A stretch of DNA of 64,000 nucleotides, taken from NCBI GenBank assembly GCA_934130975.1, contig CAKOYU010000004.1, positions 40,136 through 104,135 on the forward strand. Reading direction: 5' to 3'. The notes below the pieces were generated by a model. It made no database searches, was not told where the DNA came from, and saw only the letters and a list, made by a program, of their open reading frames with translations. A program made the translations under genes and the position numbers. The stretch's first letter is position 1. Each line of letters starts with the position of its first letter. This document shows positions 8,259-19,600 of the stretch, piece by piece. The stretch is from an uncultured Clostridia bacterium. Its GTDB lineage: Bacteria; Bacillota; Clostridia; TANB77; CAG-508.

Positions 8259-9551
8259 CTATATATTTACTTTTTCTTTAATTTCATTTACTTCTTCATT
8301 GCTACCTTTAATCCAGTCTTTCCCATCAACTATTCTTGTTACAAGCATTGATGAAACTGTATCTCCAACAACATTAAGCATAGTTGCTGGTGCGTCTATT
8401 ATTGTTGCAACCATTGTAAGTATTGGTAATGCTGCAACAGGGAATCCCATCATTGTTATGATTAACATTTCTGAAATTGTTCCCCCACCTATTGGAACTC
8501 CTGTTATTAATAAATTTGCAAGTATTGCAACTCCTAAAACTTGTAATACTCCAGCAGGTGTATTTATTACTGTTCCAAATAGACAAACTAAAAACATAAT
8601 TTTAAATACTGATCCTATTATTGATCCATCTTTATGAAAGCTTGTTCCCATTGGTATTGTCGTTTCTGCAATATCATCTGGAACTCCCATCTTTTTAGCA
8701 CATTCTACATTTACAGGAATACATGCAGCACTTGAACATGTTGCAAGAGATGTTAAAGTTGATGGTACTGCATTTTTCCAAAATGCTTTTACCCCTACTT
8801 TTCCTCCAGCTATAAATGCATATATTGTATAAAATACAAAGTAGAATGCTAATGCGACAATTGTATATACTACAAATGTTTTTAAATATCCAACTGCTAT
8901 TGATGCGCCAAAAGTTCCTATTAATGCAGCAAAATAACATCCTAGGCCTATTGGTGCATAATACATTATTATTTTTACAACATTTTGTATTACTGAATTT
9001 GCTGATATTAAAAGATCTAATAATTGTTTTCCACTTTCTCCAGACATCCTTATTGCTATTCCACAAATTATTGAAGCAACTAAAATTGCTATTATATTTT
9101 CTTTTGATAATAATTTGCTAAAATCATTTACTGTTAATAATTGAACTGTTCTATCTGCAATTGTTATATCCTCATCTTCCGATGTTTCTTCGCTTGTTGC
9201 ATCTTCTAATGCTGTTTTTATTTTTTCTCCGTCTTCTGGATTTACTAATTTCACAAAATATGTACTAGCAAATCCCACTAATACAGCTATTAGCGATGTT
9301 ACTATAAATACAGCAAGTATCGTAATCATAATTTTTCCAAGTCTCTTTGGATTTTCCATCTTGGCAATTGATGTCGTTATTGTTAAAAATATAAGTGGTA
9401 CAATGATAACTAATAATAGATTTAAAAATATGTTTCCTAAAGGTTGCAATATAGTTGCTTTTTCTTGGAATATAATTCCTACGATTGCACCAACAATAAT
9501 AGCAACTAAAAGAATTATTGTTGATTTGTAATTTGATAAAAATTTTTTCAT
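8259..9551 (-). CDS. Dicarboxylate/amino acid:cation symporter (DAACS family)
   Basis: 430 residues from ATG 9551, chosen because GAGGTAG precedes it (an upstream in-frame ATG at 9569 lies before this RBS). Multiple membrane helices; an acidic extracellular loop around residues 110-140 (EDATSEETSEDED); the serine-rich re-entrant loop TSLATCSSAACIP and PMGTSFHKDGS-type motif characteristic of GltP/GltT/SstT proteins. Likely imports glutamate, aspartate, serine/threonine or a dicarboxylate with Na+ or H+; the conserved NMDGT is altered to HKDGS, closer to SstT/YhcL-like branches. Confidence 0.88.
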   Translation of the reverse strand: MKKFLSNYKSTIILLVAIIVGAIVGIIFQEKATILQPLGNIFLNLLLVIIVPLIFLTITTSIAKMENPKRLGKIMITILAVFIVTSLIAVLVGFASTYFVKLVNPEDGEKIKTALEDATSEETSEDEDITIADRTVQLLTVNDFSKLLSKENIIAILVASIICGIAIRMSGESGKQLLDLLISANSVIQNVVKIIMYYAPIGLGCYFAALIGTFGASIAVGYLKTFVVYTIVALAFYFVFYTIYAFIAGGKVGVKAFWKNAVPSTLTSLATCSSAACIPVNVECAKKMGVPDDIAETTIPMGTSFHKDGSIIGSVFKIMFLVCLFGTVINTPAGVLQVLGVAILANLLITGVPIGGGTISEMLIITMMGFPVAALPILTMVATIIDAPATMLNVVGDTVSSMLVTRIVDGKDWIKGSNEEVNEIKEKVNI

Positions 9552-9614
9552 AATACTACCTCGTTTCAAATAAAGGCAACTGAAAATATAATTATATTCT
9601 CAGGATTTGTGACT

Positions 9615-9643
9615 ATTATATATAATATTATATCATTTGGCAA
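9615..9643 (-). promoter_or_regulatory. Promoter of the symporter gene
   Basis: TTGCCA (9638-9643), 17-bp spacer, TATAAT (9615-9620) on the minus strand. Confidence 0.7.
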
Positions 9644-9717
9644 TAGTTTAGAACAATTTTATAGTATTTTACACTGATTTATTAATAAAAAACTATATAT
9701 CAAATCAATATAATATA

Positions 9718-9918
9718 TTATTTCTCCACAACTTTATGATCATTAATAGATATAAATAAGTTACATTTACATATTCCTTCATTTACAAATTGATTACAAG
9801 GACATAATGTTGTATCATCCACTTGTAATCTACAAGGACAATGTCCATCTTTTCTATATATTCCTTCAACAATTTTAATAACATATTCTTTATCTGGGTT
9901 TAATTTATATCCTTTCAC
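9718..9918 (-). CDS. Miniature ferredoxin-thioredoxin reductase-like iron-sulfur protein
   Basis: 66 residues. Three paired-cysteine motifs in the order CPC-x9-CPC-x8-CKC (Cys 27, 29, 39, 41, 50, 52). The FTR catalytic subunit has CPC-x16-CPC-x8-CHC, four Cys binding a [4Fe-4S] cluster and two forming the redox disulfide. The second spacing is identical; the first is shorter and the whole protein is about 40 residues shorter than plant FTR-beta. It lies 60 bp downstream of a thioredoxin gene on the same strand, the expected partner, so it could pass ferredoxin electrons to thioredoxin in an anaerobe. Activity is inferred. Confidence 0.75.
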   Translation of the reverse strand: MKGYKLNPDKEYVIKIVEGIYRKDGHCPCRLQVDDTTLCPCNQFVNEGICKCNLFISINDHKVVEK

Positions 9919-9978
9919 TATTAATTCATTCCTTTCTTTATGTACAGACTAAGTTGAAAAAAATTAAATTTTTCAACT

Positions 9979-10299
9979 TTAATTTTCCATATATTTTGAA
10001 ACCTCACTTACAATCTCCTCTTCGCTTCTAACGCCCTCTAGTGTTTGCATTACTTGCCCATCCTTAAAAATCAACATTGTTGGAACTACCTCTATTCCAT
10101 ATTTTATTGCCAATTCCTGGGCCTGATCTACATCTACTTTTGCAATATCAAATTCAGCTCTAGAATTAGATATTTTTTCTAATATTGGACCTAATAGTTG
10201 ACAAGGTCCACACCAAGTTGCAAAAAAATCTACTAGTATTACTTTTTTTGCATCAATTATTTCTTTTTCAAAATTATTTTCATCTACATGTTTTAACAT
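9979..10299 (-). CDS. trxA: Thioredoxin
   Basis: 106 residues from ATG 10299 with GGAAAGGAAGG as RBS; longer readings add an unrelated hydrophobic lead. Contains VDFFATWCGPCQLLGPIL with the WCGPC active site and the cis-proline loop VVPTMLIFKDGQ. General protein disulfide reductase; the adjacent FTR-like gene suggests ferredoxin-driven reduction. No thioredoxin reductase (trxB) is nearby. Confidence 0.95.
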   Translation of the reverse strand: MLKHVDENNFEKEIIDAKKVILVDFFATWCGPCQLLGPILEKISNSRAEFDIAKVDVDQAQELAIKYGIEVVPTMLIFKDGQVMQTLEGVRSEEEIVSEVSKYMEN

Positions 10300-10360
10300 A
10301 TTTTTCCTTCCTTTCCATAAAATATTTAATATTACTTTTACCAATAAAATCATAAATATT

Positions 10361-10512
10361 TTAGAAAATTAATAATATATTGTTTTGCAATACCGCGTAA
10401 GCGACCAAATGAGCATAGCGAATACGATATGGAGCAATCTACATACAAGTAATTTCAATATGGAGATTGCGACAGCAAGGTATAAAAAAACAATCTATTA
10501 TTAATTTCTAAA
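10361..10512. repeat. Palindromic dispersed repeat, family A copy 1 (MITE-like)
   Basis: About 150 bp with ~25-bp terminal inverted repeats (10361-10386 and 10487-10512; one to two mismatches) built on AATTAATAATATATTGTTTT. Nested pairs inside: ATACC/GGTAT and GCAATCT/AGATTGC (10434-10440 / 10464-10470). Core contains ACCGCGTAAGCG and GAGCATAGCGAA. A second near-identical copy lies at 25.9 kb. No coding capacity. Confidence 0.85.
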
Positions 10513-10581
10513 TATGTTTTATTATAAGTTGTGAATTGTAACTATTTAATAATAGTAGTATATCATATTTTTGTTTTTTTA

Positions 10582-10610
10582 TTGACATTTTTTTATAACT
10601 TTGATATTAT
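10582..10610 (+). promoter_or_regulatory. Sigma-A promoter of small Asn/Ser/Thr-rich protein gene
   Basis: TTGACA (10582-10587), 17-bp spacer, TATTAT (10605-10610); start codon 53 bp later. Confidence 0.8.
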
Positions 10611-10662
10611 AGTTTATGAATTTAACTTGAAAAATTATACATTATATAGGAGGTATATACAA

Positions 10663-10992
10663 ATGTCAAAATCTTTGAAATTTATTATTGTTTTTTTAGT
10701 AGCTATATTTACAATATTTAATTGTTCTTATAATTTTGCAGCTGTTAATATGAATACATCAAGTACTAATACAAATACATCTAACACAAACTCATCTAAT
10801 ACTAATACTTCTAATACATCAAACAAATCAACATCTAGCACCTCTAATACAAATTCTTCTACTTTATCATCAACTGTAACAACTTCTGATTTTGATTTAG
10901 AATTAACTAATATTTTATGCATAGTTCTAATTGTAGTTGGAGTTTTACTAATTTTATTAGGTATCGCAATATTAATTAGATTAAAAAGATAG
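10663..10992 (+). CDS. Small exported Asn/Thr/Ser-rich protein with C-terminal membrane helix
   Basis: 109 residues from ATG 10663, preceded by AGGAGG; a longer reading from 10531 runs through the promoter and is rejected. Residues 1-27 look like a signal peptide, ~30-70 are Asn/Thr/Ser repeats (TNTNTSNT type), ~85-105 is a membrane helix with a short basic tail. Resembles a wall-spanning linker; no family recognised. The same low-complexity style appears at the C-terminus of the PBP at 26 kb. Confidence 0.7.
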   Translation: MSKSLKFIIVFLVAIFTIFNCSYNFAAVNMNTSSTNTNTSNTNSSNTNTSNTSNKSTSSTSNTNSSTLSSTVTTSDFDLELTNILCIVLIVVGVLLILLGIAILIRLKR

Positions 10993-11006
10993 TTTATATA
11001 GAAAAT

Positions 11007-11035
11007 GACCTAGAATATTCTAGGTCTCTTTTTTA
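11007..11035 (+). terminator. Terminator after the Asn/Ser/Thr-rich protein gene
   Basis: GACCTAGAA/TTCTAGGTC perfect stem followed by CTCTTTTTT. Confidence 0.85.
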
Positions 11036-11710
11036 TTTACAAAATCTATGTTTTCCAATAGTTACAGTAAGAGGTCTCGACCAAATCCATTTATTAGTTG
11101 CTGTACTTGGATTAAAATAATATATTGCTCCATATGATGGGTCCCATCCATTTAAGGCGTCTTGTGCTGCTTTTTTTGATGTACTATCTGGATTCAAATT
11201 TATTTGTCCGTCTGATACTGCATCAAAAGCTCCACTTTGATATATTACTCCTGCAATCGTATTAGGAAATTTACTACTTTTTACTCTATTTAATATTACA
11301 GCACCTACTGCAACTTGTCCCGTGTATGGCTCTCCTCTAGCTTCTCCATATATTGCTCTTGCTAATAGATTAACATTTGAAGAATTATTGCTTGAAGACC
11401 CACTAGATGATGAACTAGTCATTATTCCCATTGCATTTAATGTTTTTGTTCCCGCAATTCCATCTACAGTTAATCCATTTTTCTGTTGAAATTTTTTTAC
11501 TGCTGATACTGTTTGACTTCCATATATTCCATCAACACTTCCTGTATAATATCCCCATCTTTTTAATTTGTCTTGAATTGTTCTTACTTCGCTTCCTCTT
11601 GATCCATATTTTGATAATGCTAGTACTTCTGTATTTTTCATTGCTAATACAGCTATAAATGAAATCACCAATAACATTACTGCTATAAATCCTATTATTT
11701 TCTTTTTCAT
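11033..11710 (-). CDS. sleB: Spore cortex-lytic enzyme SleB
   Basis: 225 residues. Signal peptide (1-31), peptidoglycan-binding domain (SKYGSRGSEVRTIQDKLK ... DGIAGTKTLNAMG, ~33-95), Ser/Asn linker, then the cell wall hydrolase SleB/CwlJ domain from ~113 (LLARAIYGEARGEPYTGQVA, with the catalytic-type Glu, and AVILNRVKSSKFP). This domain order is that of SleB, a lytic transglycosylase that degrades muramic-delta-lactam cortex during germination. The ypeB partner is not adjacent, unlike in Bacillus. Confidence 0.9.
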   Translation of the reverse strand: MKKKIIGFIAVMLLVISFIAVLAMKNTEVLALSKYGSRGSEVRTIQDKLKRWGYYTGSVDGIYGSQTVSAVKKFQQKNGLTVDGIAGTKTLNAMGIMTSSSSSGSSSNNSSNVNLLARAIYGEARGEPYTGQVAVGAVILNRVKSSKFPNTIAGVIYQSGAFDAVSDGQINLNPDSTSKKAAQDALNGWDPSYGAIYYFNPSTATNKWIWSRPLTVTIGKHRFCK

Positions 11711-11784
11711 TTAATCACCCTTTGTATAAAATTTCTATTATTTTATACAAATTGGAATTTTTTATACAAGAACCATTAAATAAT

Positions 11785-12222
11785 TTATAATTTATTTATT
11801 GCTTCGCGTGCCATTTCATCACATCTATTATTGAATTCATTATCTGCATGTCCTTTAACCTTTATGAACTCAACTTTGTGTTTTTGAGTTAAAGCATATA
11901 ACTCTTGCCAAAGTTCTTTATTTTTAACAGCAGAACCATTAGCAGTTTTCCATCCATTTTTCATCCAATTATATATCCATCCTTGTTTAAAAGCATTTAC
12001 AGTATATGCACTATCACTATAAACCTGAACATCACTTTCAACTCTTAGGCATTTTAGTGCTTCTACAACAGCTGTAATCTCCATTATATTATTTGTTGTT
12101 TGTTTCATTCCTCCAGAAATTTCTTTTTTTGCATCTTTATACATCAATATTGCTCCCCATCCTCCAGGACCTGGGTTTCCAGAACATGCTCCGTCTGTAT
12201 ATATTATAATTTTTTCTGACAT
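11785..12222 (-). CDS. rnhA: Ribonuclease HI
   Basis: 145 residues. Removes RNA from RNA:DNA hybrids. Catalytic acids visible: Asp10 in YTDGACSGNPGPGG, Glu48 in NNIMEITAV, Asp70 in VYSDSAY, and the C-terminal GHADNEFNNRCDE. RBS GGAGG. Single-gene unit. Confidence 0.96.
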   Translation of the reverse strand: MSEKIIIYTDGACSGNPGPGGWGAILMYKDAKKEISGGMKQTTNNIMEITAVVEALKCLRVESDVQVYSDSAYTVNAFKQGWIYNWMKNGWKTANGSAVKNKELWQELYALTQKHKVEFIKVKGHADNEFNNRCDEMAREAINKL

Positions 12223-12329
12223 TATATTTCCTCCATCTTTTTTATAAATTGCCTCTTGTTTTTTTACATATTTGTGATAAAATTATACCAATAATTCGAG
12301 AAATTTTCAATATATTTTAGGAGGTTTTA

Positions 12330-13571
12330 ATGAGCAACGTTTTAGGGATTGTAGCAGAATACAATCCATTCCATAATGGTCATCTGCACCATTTAATTGA
12401 ATCCCAAAAATTAACTGACTCTGATTATACAATAGCTGTAATGTCTGGAAGTTTCACTCAAAGAGGTGATGTTTCTATTATTGATAAATGGTCAAGAACT
12501 CAAATGGCTATTGAAAATGGTGTTGATTTAGTTATCGAACTTCCTACAATTTATGCAATTTCAAGTGCTGAAAATTTTGCTTCTGGAGCTATTAAAATTT
12601 TAGATTCTCTTGGAATAGTTGATTATCTATCTTTTGGGAGTGAATGTAATGATATCTCTATTTTAAGTGATGTTACAGATGTATTAACTAATGAACCATC
12701 AGAATATAAATCCTTATTATCTCACGAATTGTCCAGAGGTGTATCATTTCCTAAAGCTCGTGAAAGAGCTTTAATGATGTATTTAAATGATATTCGTAGA
12801 TTTAACAATGTACTGTCTTCACCTAATAATATTTTAGGAATAGAATATTTAAAAGCTTTAGATAGACAAAATAGCAAAATCCATCCTATTACCATAAAAC
12901 GAGAAGGTTCTGCCTATAATGATGATTCAATTCCTTTGGATTCTGGATTTGCAAGTGCTACATCTATTCGCAACCTTTGTCAGTCTCATGATATTAGTAT
13001 CTTACAAAATTTTATGCCAGAAAACTCATTTAATATTTTACAAGATTGCTTAGAAAATGGACATCTTGTTAAAAATATTTCAGAATTTGATAAACTTATA
13101 ATTTTTACTTTAAGACAAATGTCAACTGACGAAATTGCTAATCTTCCAGATGTTTCTGAAGGACTTGAATTTGCTATCAAATCAGCTGTTAATCAATGTA
13201 ATACTACTGCTGAATTATTATCTATTATTAATACTAAAAGATATACTCAAACTAGATTAAAACGCATTTTTTTATATGCCCTTCTCGGTATTACCAAAAA
13301 AGATATGCAAATTTCAAAAACTACAAAACCTTATATTAGAATTTTAGGCTTTAATAATAAAGGTCGTGAATTAATTAGCGAAATTTCTAAGCAAAATAGA
13401 AAATTAACTATTATTTCTTCTGTAAAGAAATTTATGGATGGTAACTCTAATAAAAATTTAAAGCTTATGCTTGAAAAAGATATTTGGGCTACTAATGTTT
13501 ATACTTTGGACTATGAATATGATTCTATTGGAAATTTAGATTATACTCACAATTTAGTAATTAAAAAATAA
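12330..13571 (+). CDS. tmcAL: tRNA(Met) cytidine acetate ligase (TmcAL/YlbM)
   Basis: 413 residues. N-terminal nucleotidyltransferase fold with GIVAEYNPFHNGHLHHL (HxGH-like ATP motif) and SGSFTQRGD, characteristic of TmcAL, which activates acetate with ATP to make N4-acetylcytidine at the wobble base of elongator tRNA-Met. RBS AGGAGG. Confidence 0.93.
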   Translation: MSNVLGIVAEYNPFHNGHLHHLIESQKLTDSDYTIAVMSGSFTQRGDVSIIDKWSRTQMAIENGVDLVIELPTIYAISSAENFASGAIKILDSLGIVDYLSFGSECNDISILSDVTDVLTNEPSEYKSLLSHELSRGVSFPKARERALMMYLNDIRRFNNVLSSPNNILGIEYLKALDRQNSKIHPITIKREGSAYNDDSIPLDSGFASATSIRNLCQSHDISILQNFMPENSFNILQDCLENGHLVKNISEFDKLIIFTLRQMSTDEIANLPDVSEGLEFAIKSAVNQCNTTAELLSIINTKRYTQTRLKRIFLYALLGITKKDMQISKTTKPYIRILGFNNKGRELISEISKQNRKLTIISSVKKFMDGNSNKNLKLMLEKDIWATNVYTLDYEYDSIGNLDYTHNLVIKK

Positions 13572-13591
13572 TAATGGAACTATATAACTAC

Positions 13592-13624
13592 AAAAAGAGA
13601 ATTTCTTTCGAAATTCTCTTTTAA
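13592..13624. terminator. Bidirectional terminator between tmcAL and the giant surface gene
   Basis: AAAAGAGAATTTC and complement with a short loop; T/A runs on both strands. Confidence 0.85.
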
Positions 13625-13627
13625 TTA

Positions 13628-16600
13628 TTAATTGACCCAGTATGTTACAGCAACATCTGTACTTCTTTCAACTTTAGTTAAGTCAATATAGTATCCTTTT
13701 GAATCTTTCTTTAAGTAACCTGCGCTCTGTGCGGTACTTATTGAACTATAAGTTTTACCTCCGATTTTTAATTCAAATTCTTTACTTGTATTAATGTTTC
13801 CAAGTTCAACTCTTCTTGCTTTAGATTCTTCTACTGTTATTGCTCTATTTTCTTCATTCTCTGATGAAGAATCTATAGATGTATTTAAGAAATCTGTTAA
13901 GTCACTTTCTGTTATTTCTCCTGTTTTACTTCCATCTGCATAACTATATGCACCTGGTGCTGTTCCATTGTTTGTAATTAAATTATATAATGCTCTTTGC
14001 TGACTATTATTGTTGTTGCATGCATTTACTTTGTCTGCAGTTGGATCTAACATTGCTACTGCTTCATTTCCGTCTAATCCAATTCCTATTGTAAATACTT
14101 TAGCTGTTTTATCAGTGTTTTTATAATATTTGTTTGTTATTTGTTTTTTACAATATTTAGCAGTTCTTAATGTCCAATAATAGTAATTTTCGTCTGTTTC
14201 CTTTGTATATCCATGTCCATTAACCTTTCCAGTTGCAGTTTCACTAGCATAATAATATGTTGGTTCCCCATCTGTAACTAAGATTAATAATGGTGTACGA
14301 GTTATAGTCTTTGTTGTTCCGTCTTTTAAAGTAACTGTTGCTGTTGTTGTATTCTGATTACTTGTAAGCATTTCTGCACCTAATTTTATACCTGATTGTG
14401 TATTAGTTCCTCCTGTTACTTGTCTTGATGATTTATTTCCAACATTAGATTTTATTGTCTGGCTACTTCCATTCCACCAATCACCTGCTGAATATTCTCT
14501 TGTTAAATAATTTATACCTTGAGCATAATTTCCTAATGGTATAATTGTTGATGCATCTCCACTAAATCCAACTACCCCTACTCTACTGTCTTTATTTTTG
14601 CTCATTATAGTTTTTATAGAACTATTTACAGCATTTACCATAGCTTTAGCTCTACTGTCTTCTACTGCCGTTTCATTTTTTCCTTCTAAAGTATATGTCA
14701 TACTTCCAGAAGTATCTAATACAAATACTACATCCATTGGTGTTGAAACTGTATCTGTTGAAGATGTAATGCTTTTTACTGTTATGCTTCCTCTTTGGCC
14801 AATTTCAATATCTTCTAATTTTATTGTTGAGTCTGAGCTTACTTTATCTGTAAAAGCTGTATTAGTAATTTCTGTTAATGATGAAATCTTTCTGATTACA
14901 CCATCTATGTGATATCCATCAGATTCATTCTTTATTACATACCATACTACAACTTCATCATCAGCTAATGTTGTTCCATTTGTTTTTAATGCATCGACTA
15001 ATTGAGTTCTTGTTATTCCTTTTGCAACCATGTCTGTTATTATATTATTATTTTTTATCAAATAATATAGATCATCATTCTTTAAGTTTGCATTAGTATC
15101 ATAGTGTAAATCTGAGCTATTTAAGTAAACTGTTCCTAGTTCTCCTGTATATAGTGATGCATCATATCCAGTTCCACTACCTTCATATGGTACTTTTCCA
15201 TCTTTTCTTACAAATAGTTTTGCAGTATATGCTGTTGTTCCATCAATTGTCTTGTTGCATATATCTTTATATTCTGCTTCTGCTACAACTGTTGCTTTTA
15301 TTATTAATTCTCTTGTTTCCCCTGCTGCTAAGCCTTTTACTTCCCATGTTACTACTGATTGTTCTTTATCATTTTTAGTAACTGTCCAATTGTCTCCTTT
15401 GTCAGTTGTTCCACTTTCTCCAGTTTTTCCATCAACTGTATTTAATGTTAATCTTAATGGAATTTCATCTGTTACTGTTTTTGAAATTGGCTCACTTCCA
15501 GCATTTGTTAATGTGATTTTATAATATACTGTTTCGTTTGCTGCAAATGTATCTTTATTTGTAGCTGGACTTCCAATGTTTCCATTTGCATCTGCTTTAT
15601 ATGCTGTTTTGTTTATTAATTCATTTGCTCTATTTGTTACAGTTAAACCTTCTTCTGATACCTTTTCATATCCTGTTGGCACTGTCTTTTCTGTTGCATT
15701 GTAACTAATTTCATTTCCATTTACATCATATTTAGGTAAATTAGTTGTAATTGTCCATATATCTGTTGAATTCTCTTTTACATTTTCATCATTTTCTGAT
15801 GTTAATGTATAATTCTTTCCATCTACAGTAAATTCTACACTTGATGGTCTTGTTCTATATTTATTACTACTATCATCCCAAATTTTTGTTAATACTACTG
15901 TTTTAGTATCTGGCAAATTACTTGGGTCAAACTTATTTGTTATTATTTTAGTTTCTTGATTAATATTTGCTTTATAGTAGTTATCAAGTTTTACTTGTTC
16001 TTCTTCATTTACTGCTTTTTCAGCTACAGTGTAATTTATTAATTTTCCTGCTTCATATTTTGGTAATCCTTTAAATGTCCATTTCCAATTTCCTGCAATA
16101 TCTTTAGATTCAACAGCTTTTTCTCCAACCGTTTTTTCTGCAACTACTTTATCTCCGTTTTTAACTTGTAATATTATACTACTTATTAAATATTCATTTC
16201 TTGCAGCATCATTATCAATATTTTCCCATTTCTTGCTTACTGGTATATCTAATGTTTCAGGTGTATGAGTATTTTTTATTACAACTCCTTGTTCTATTGA
16301 ACCTGTTATTGAATATTTATATCCTTTTACTTCATTTTCTCTAAATGTATACTGAATTTCTTTTCCACTTTTATATTTTGGTAAGTCTGAGATAGTTGTA
16401 TTCCATCCATTTGCCTCACTTAGAGTTATTGTATTTCCTTCTACAATTGTATTATCTGCATATAAATCTATAACTACATTTTCTGGTCTTATTCCATCTT
16501 GATTATTGTTATCATCCCACTCTTTAGTAACATTTATTGATACTTTTTCAGGTGTATAACTATTTGTTATGTCGTATTCATATCCGCTTTCTGCCTTTTT

Positions 16601-19600
16601 AGTTATATTAGATTTATATCCATTTTCTATATTATCTTCTTCTACTGTATATTCAATATCTTTTCCGCCTGCTTTTTTTGGTAAGTTTTTGAACGTGTGT
16701 GTCCATTCGTTTTTGTTATTTAATTCTATTGTTTGTATAAATTTATTATTTCCTTTTAATGTTATAGTTACTTCTGTTGGTCTTTTTCCATCTTGATTAT
16801 TAGCATCATCCCAAATTTTGTTTACTTTTACACTTGTGATTTCTGGCTTATGCGTATTTGTTATTAAATATCCATTTTTAGCATTTCCTGTAATTTCAGT
16901 TGCATATCCATCTACAGAATCCTCTTTTATTGTGTACTTAATGTTTTTACCATTAGCTTTTTTATCTAGCTCCTCAAATGTTCCAGCCCATTGATTTGAA
17001 GCATCTAATATCTTAGTAGCAACTTCTGTTCCATTTGCTTCTAATCTTACTATTATTGATGATGGTCTGATTCCATCTTGATTACCCCCATCATTCCATG
17101 CCTTGCTTACTCTTACACTTGTTTTTTCTACTTCATGTGTATTTGTTATTTTATATCCATTTGCTACATCTCCAGAAACTACTGAATCATAGTTTTTAAC
17201 ATTTATCTCTTGAATTGTGTATTTAATCTCTTTTCCGTTTGCATTTTTTGGTTTGTTTGCAAATACTCCATTCCAATTATTTTCTGCATTTAATTCCATA
17301 CCATCTACAATTTGATTATTCGCTTTTAATACAACATCAACTTTAGTTGGTCTTTTTCCATCTTGATCATCTTTATCTTCCCATACTTTACTAACTGGTA
17401 TATTAATAACTTCTGGTGTATGTGTATTTTGAATTGTTGTTCCTTCTATATGTTTAGTATATCCAGTAATATCTTCAACTTCATCTATTGTATAAGTAAT
17501 ATGTTCACCATCTTTATTTACTGGTAAATTTGTAAATTGATGTTGCCAATTATTAGCTTCATTTAATTCTACTGTTTCTTTTACTATTCCGTCTGCAATT
17601 AATTTTGCATGTATTGATGTTGGTCTAATTCCATCTTGGTTATTAGCATCATCCCATGATTTTCTAATTGTTATTGATGTTACATCAGTTGTATGTTTAT
17701 TTGTTACTATAAATTTATTTGAATTTTGAATGTCTATACTTGAGACTTCATAACCTTTTGGCACATTATTCTCAACAACTGAATATCTTATATCTTTTCC
17801 ATTTGCTTTTTTATCCAAACCATCAAATTTTGCTGACCAATTATTTTTTTCATTTAATATAACTGATTTTTTATCTAAAACAACATCATTTGCTACTAAA
17901 TTTATCACTACATTTTCTGGTCTAATTCCATCTCTATTACCATCATCTTCCCAAGCTTTGCTTACTTCTATGCTTGTTTTTTCTACTTCATGCGTGTTTA
18001 CTATTATATATTCCTGTTTTGCATTTCCAATTATACTTGTTGTATATCCTTTTACAGCATCTTCTACTACTGTATAATTGATTTTTTGACCTTTGGCTTT
18101 TTTAGGTAATTCTTCAAAAGTTCCACTCCACTGATTTGTATCATTTAATGTTAATACTTTATCAGCAACTTCTGTTCCATTTGCTTTTAACCTTACTGTT
18201 ATAGAATCAGGCCTTATTCCATCTTGATTGCTAACATCTTCCCAAACTTTTTGCACTTTTACACTTGTAACTTCTGGAGTATGTGAATTTTTTATTACAT
18301 ATCCATTTTTTGCGTCTCCTGAAATAACTGGTGTATATCCTGGAACATCTTCTTCCTCTTCAACAGTATATTGAATTTCTTTACCATTTTTATTTTTATC
18401 TAATCCTGTAAATTCTGCATTCCATTTATTACTTTCATTTAAAGTAACTTTTTTTCCTGGTACAATTTCTCCATCAGCTTTTAATCTAACATTTATCACC
18501 CTTGGTCTAATTCCATCTTGGTTATTTGCATCATTCCATGCCTTGCTTACTTTTATGTTCTTTTTTTCTACTTGATGTGTATTTGTTATTTTATAACCAT
18601 TTTCTATATTTCCTGAAATAGCTGAAGTATATCCTGAAACATTTATTTCTTCAATAGTATAATCAATGTCCTCTCCCTTAGCTTTTTTATCTAAATCTTT
18701 AAAGGTATATGTCCAGTTGTTTGCTTCTGATAAAGTTTCTCTAGCAACTTCTATTGTACCATTCATTAATTTTACAATTATTGAAGTTGGTCTGATTCCA
18801 TCTTGGTTATTTGAATCTTTCCATTTTTTTACTACTGCTACATTGGTTTTCTCAACAATATGTCTATTAGTTATTATATATCCACTTTCTGCTGTTCCCG
18901 TTATTGATTCTATTGTATAATCAGGTACATCATCTTCTGCAACTGTATATACAATTTCACCACTTCCATCAGCTTTATATTTTGGTAGTCTTGTAAAAGT
19001 ATACTCTGTTCCTGAAATTGTTGCTGTATCAACTTTTTTATCATCAGCCCATAAACTAATTGTTATTTTTTCAGGTCTTATTCCGTCTTGGTTTTCATTA
19101 TCATTCCATACCTTCTTTACAGATACTGATGTATCTGGATTTACTGGAACTTCTTCATGGCTTTCTTCTGTTGGTCCATCTGGCACTGTTGCTTTGGCCA
19201 CATTCTTAATAGGATTTGCATCAACTGTATCTTCTTTTGTAACTGTATAATATGTGAAAATAGTTGTTGTATTTTCTCCACTTACAGCAGATAAACTTGG
19301 TATTACTGCTATTGTTGATACTCCAGTACTTAGATCAACTGTTTTTTCTTTACCATTAACTGTTACTTTTAAAGAATCTGTTACTGTAATATTTTCTAAT
19401 GTTGTATTTCCTGTATTTGTGATTATTATTGTATATTCTACAATATCTCCAGGTCTTACTTTAACATTTTGTGCATCTACAAATTCTGCACTATCTTTTA
19501 CTTTTATTTTAGTTGCTGTTTTACTAATTGTTAATGATTTTACTTCATCTACTGGAACATCTTTTTCATCTTTGTCAGTTACAGTTTCTGGTGTTTTATC

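Noticed and set aside
10531..10662. 44-codon extension of the Asn/Ser/Thr-rich protein
   Set aside because: The promoter at 10582-10610 lies inside it; AGGAGG precedes ATG 10663.
15900..15925. LPDTK in the giant protein as a sorting motif
   Set aside because: It is internal, between Cna-B-like modules, with no hydrophobic helix or basic tail after it.
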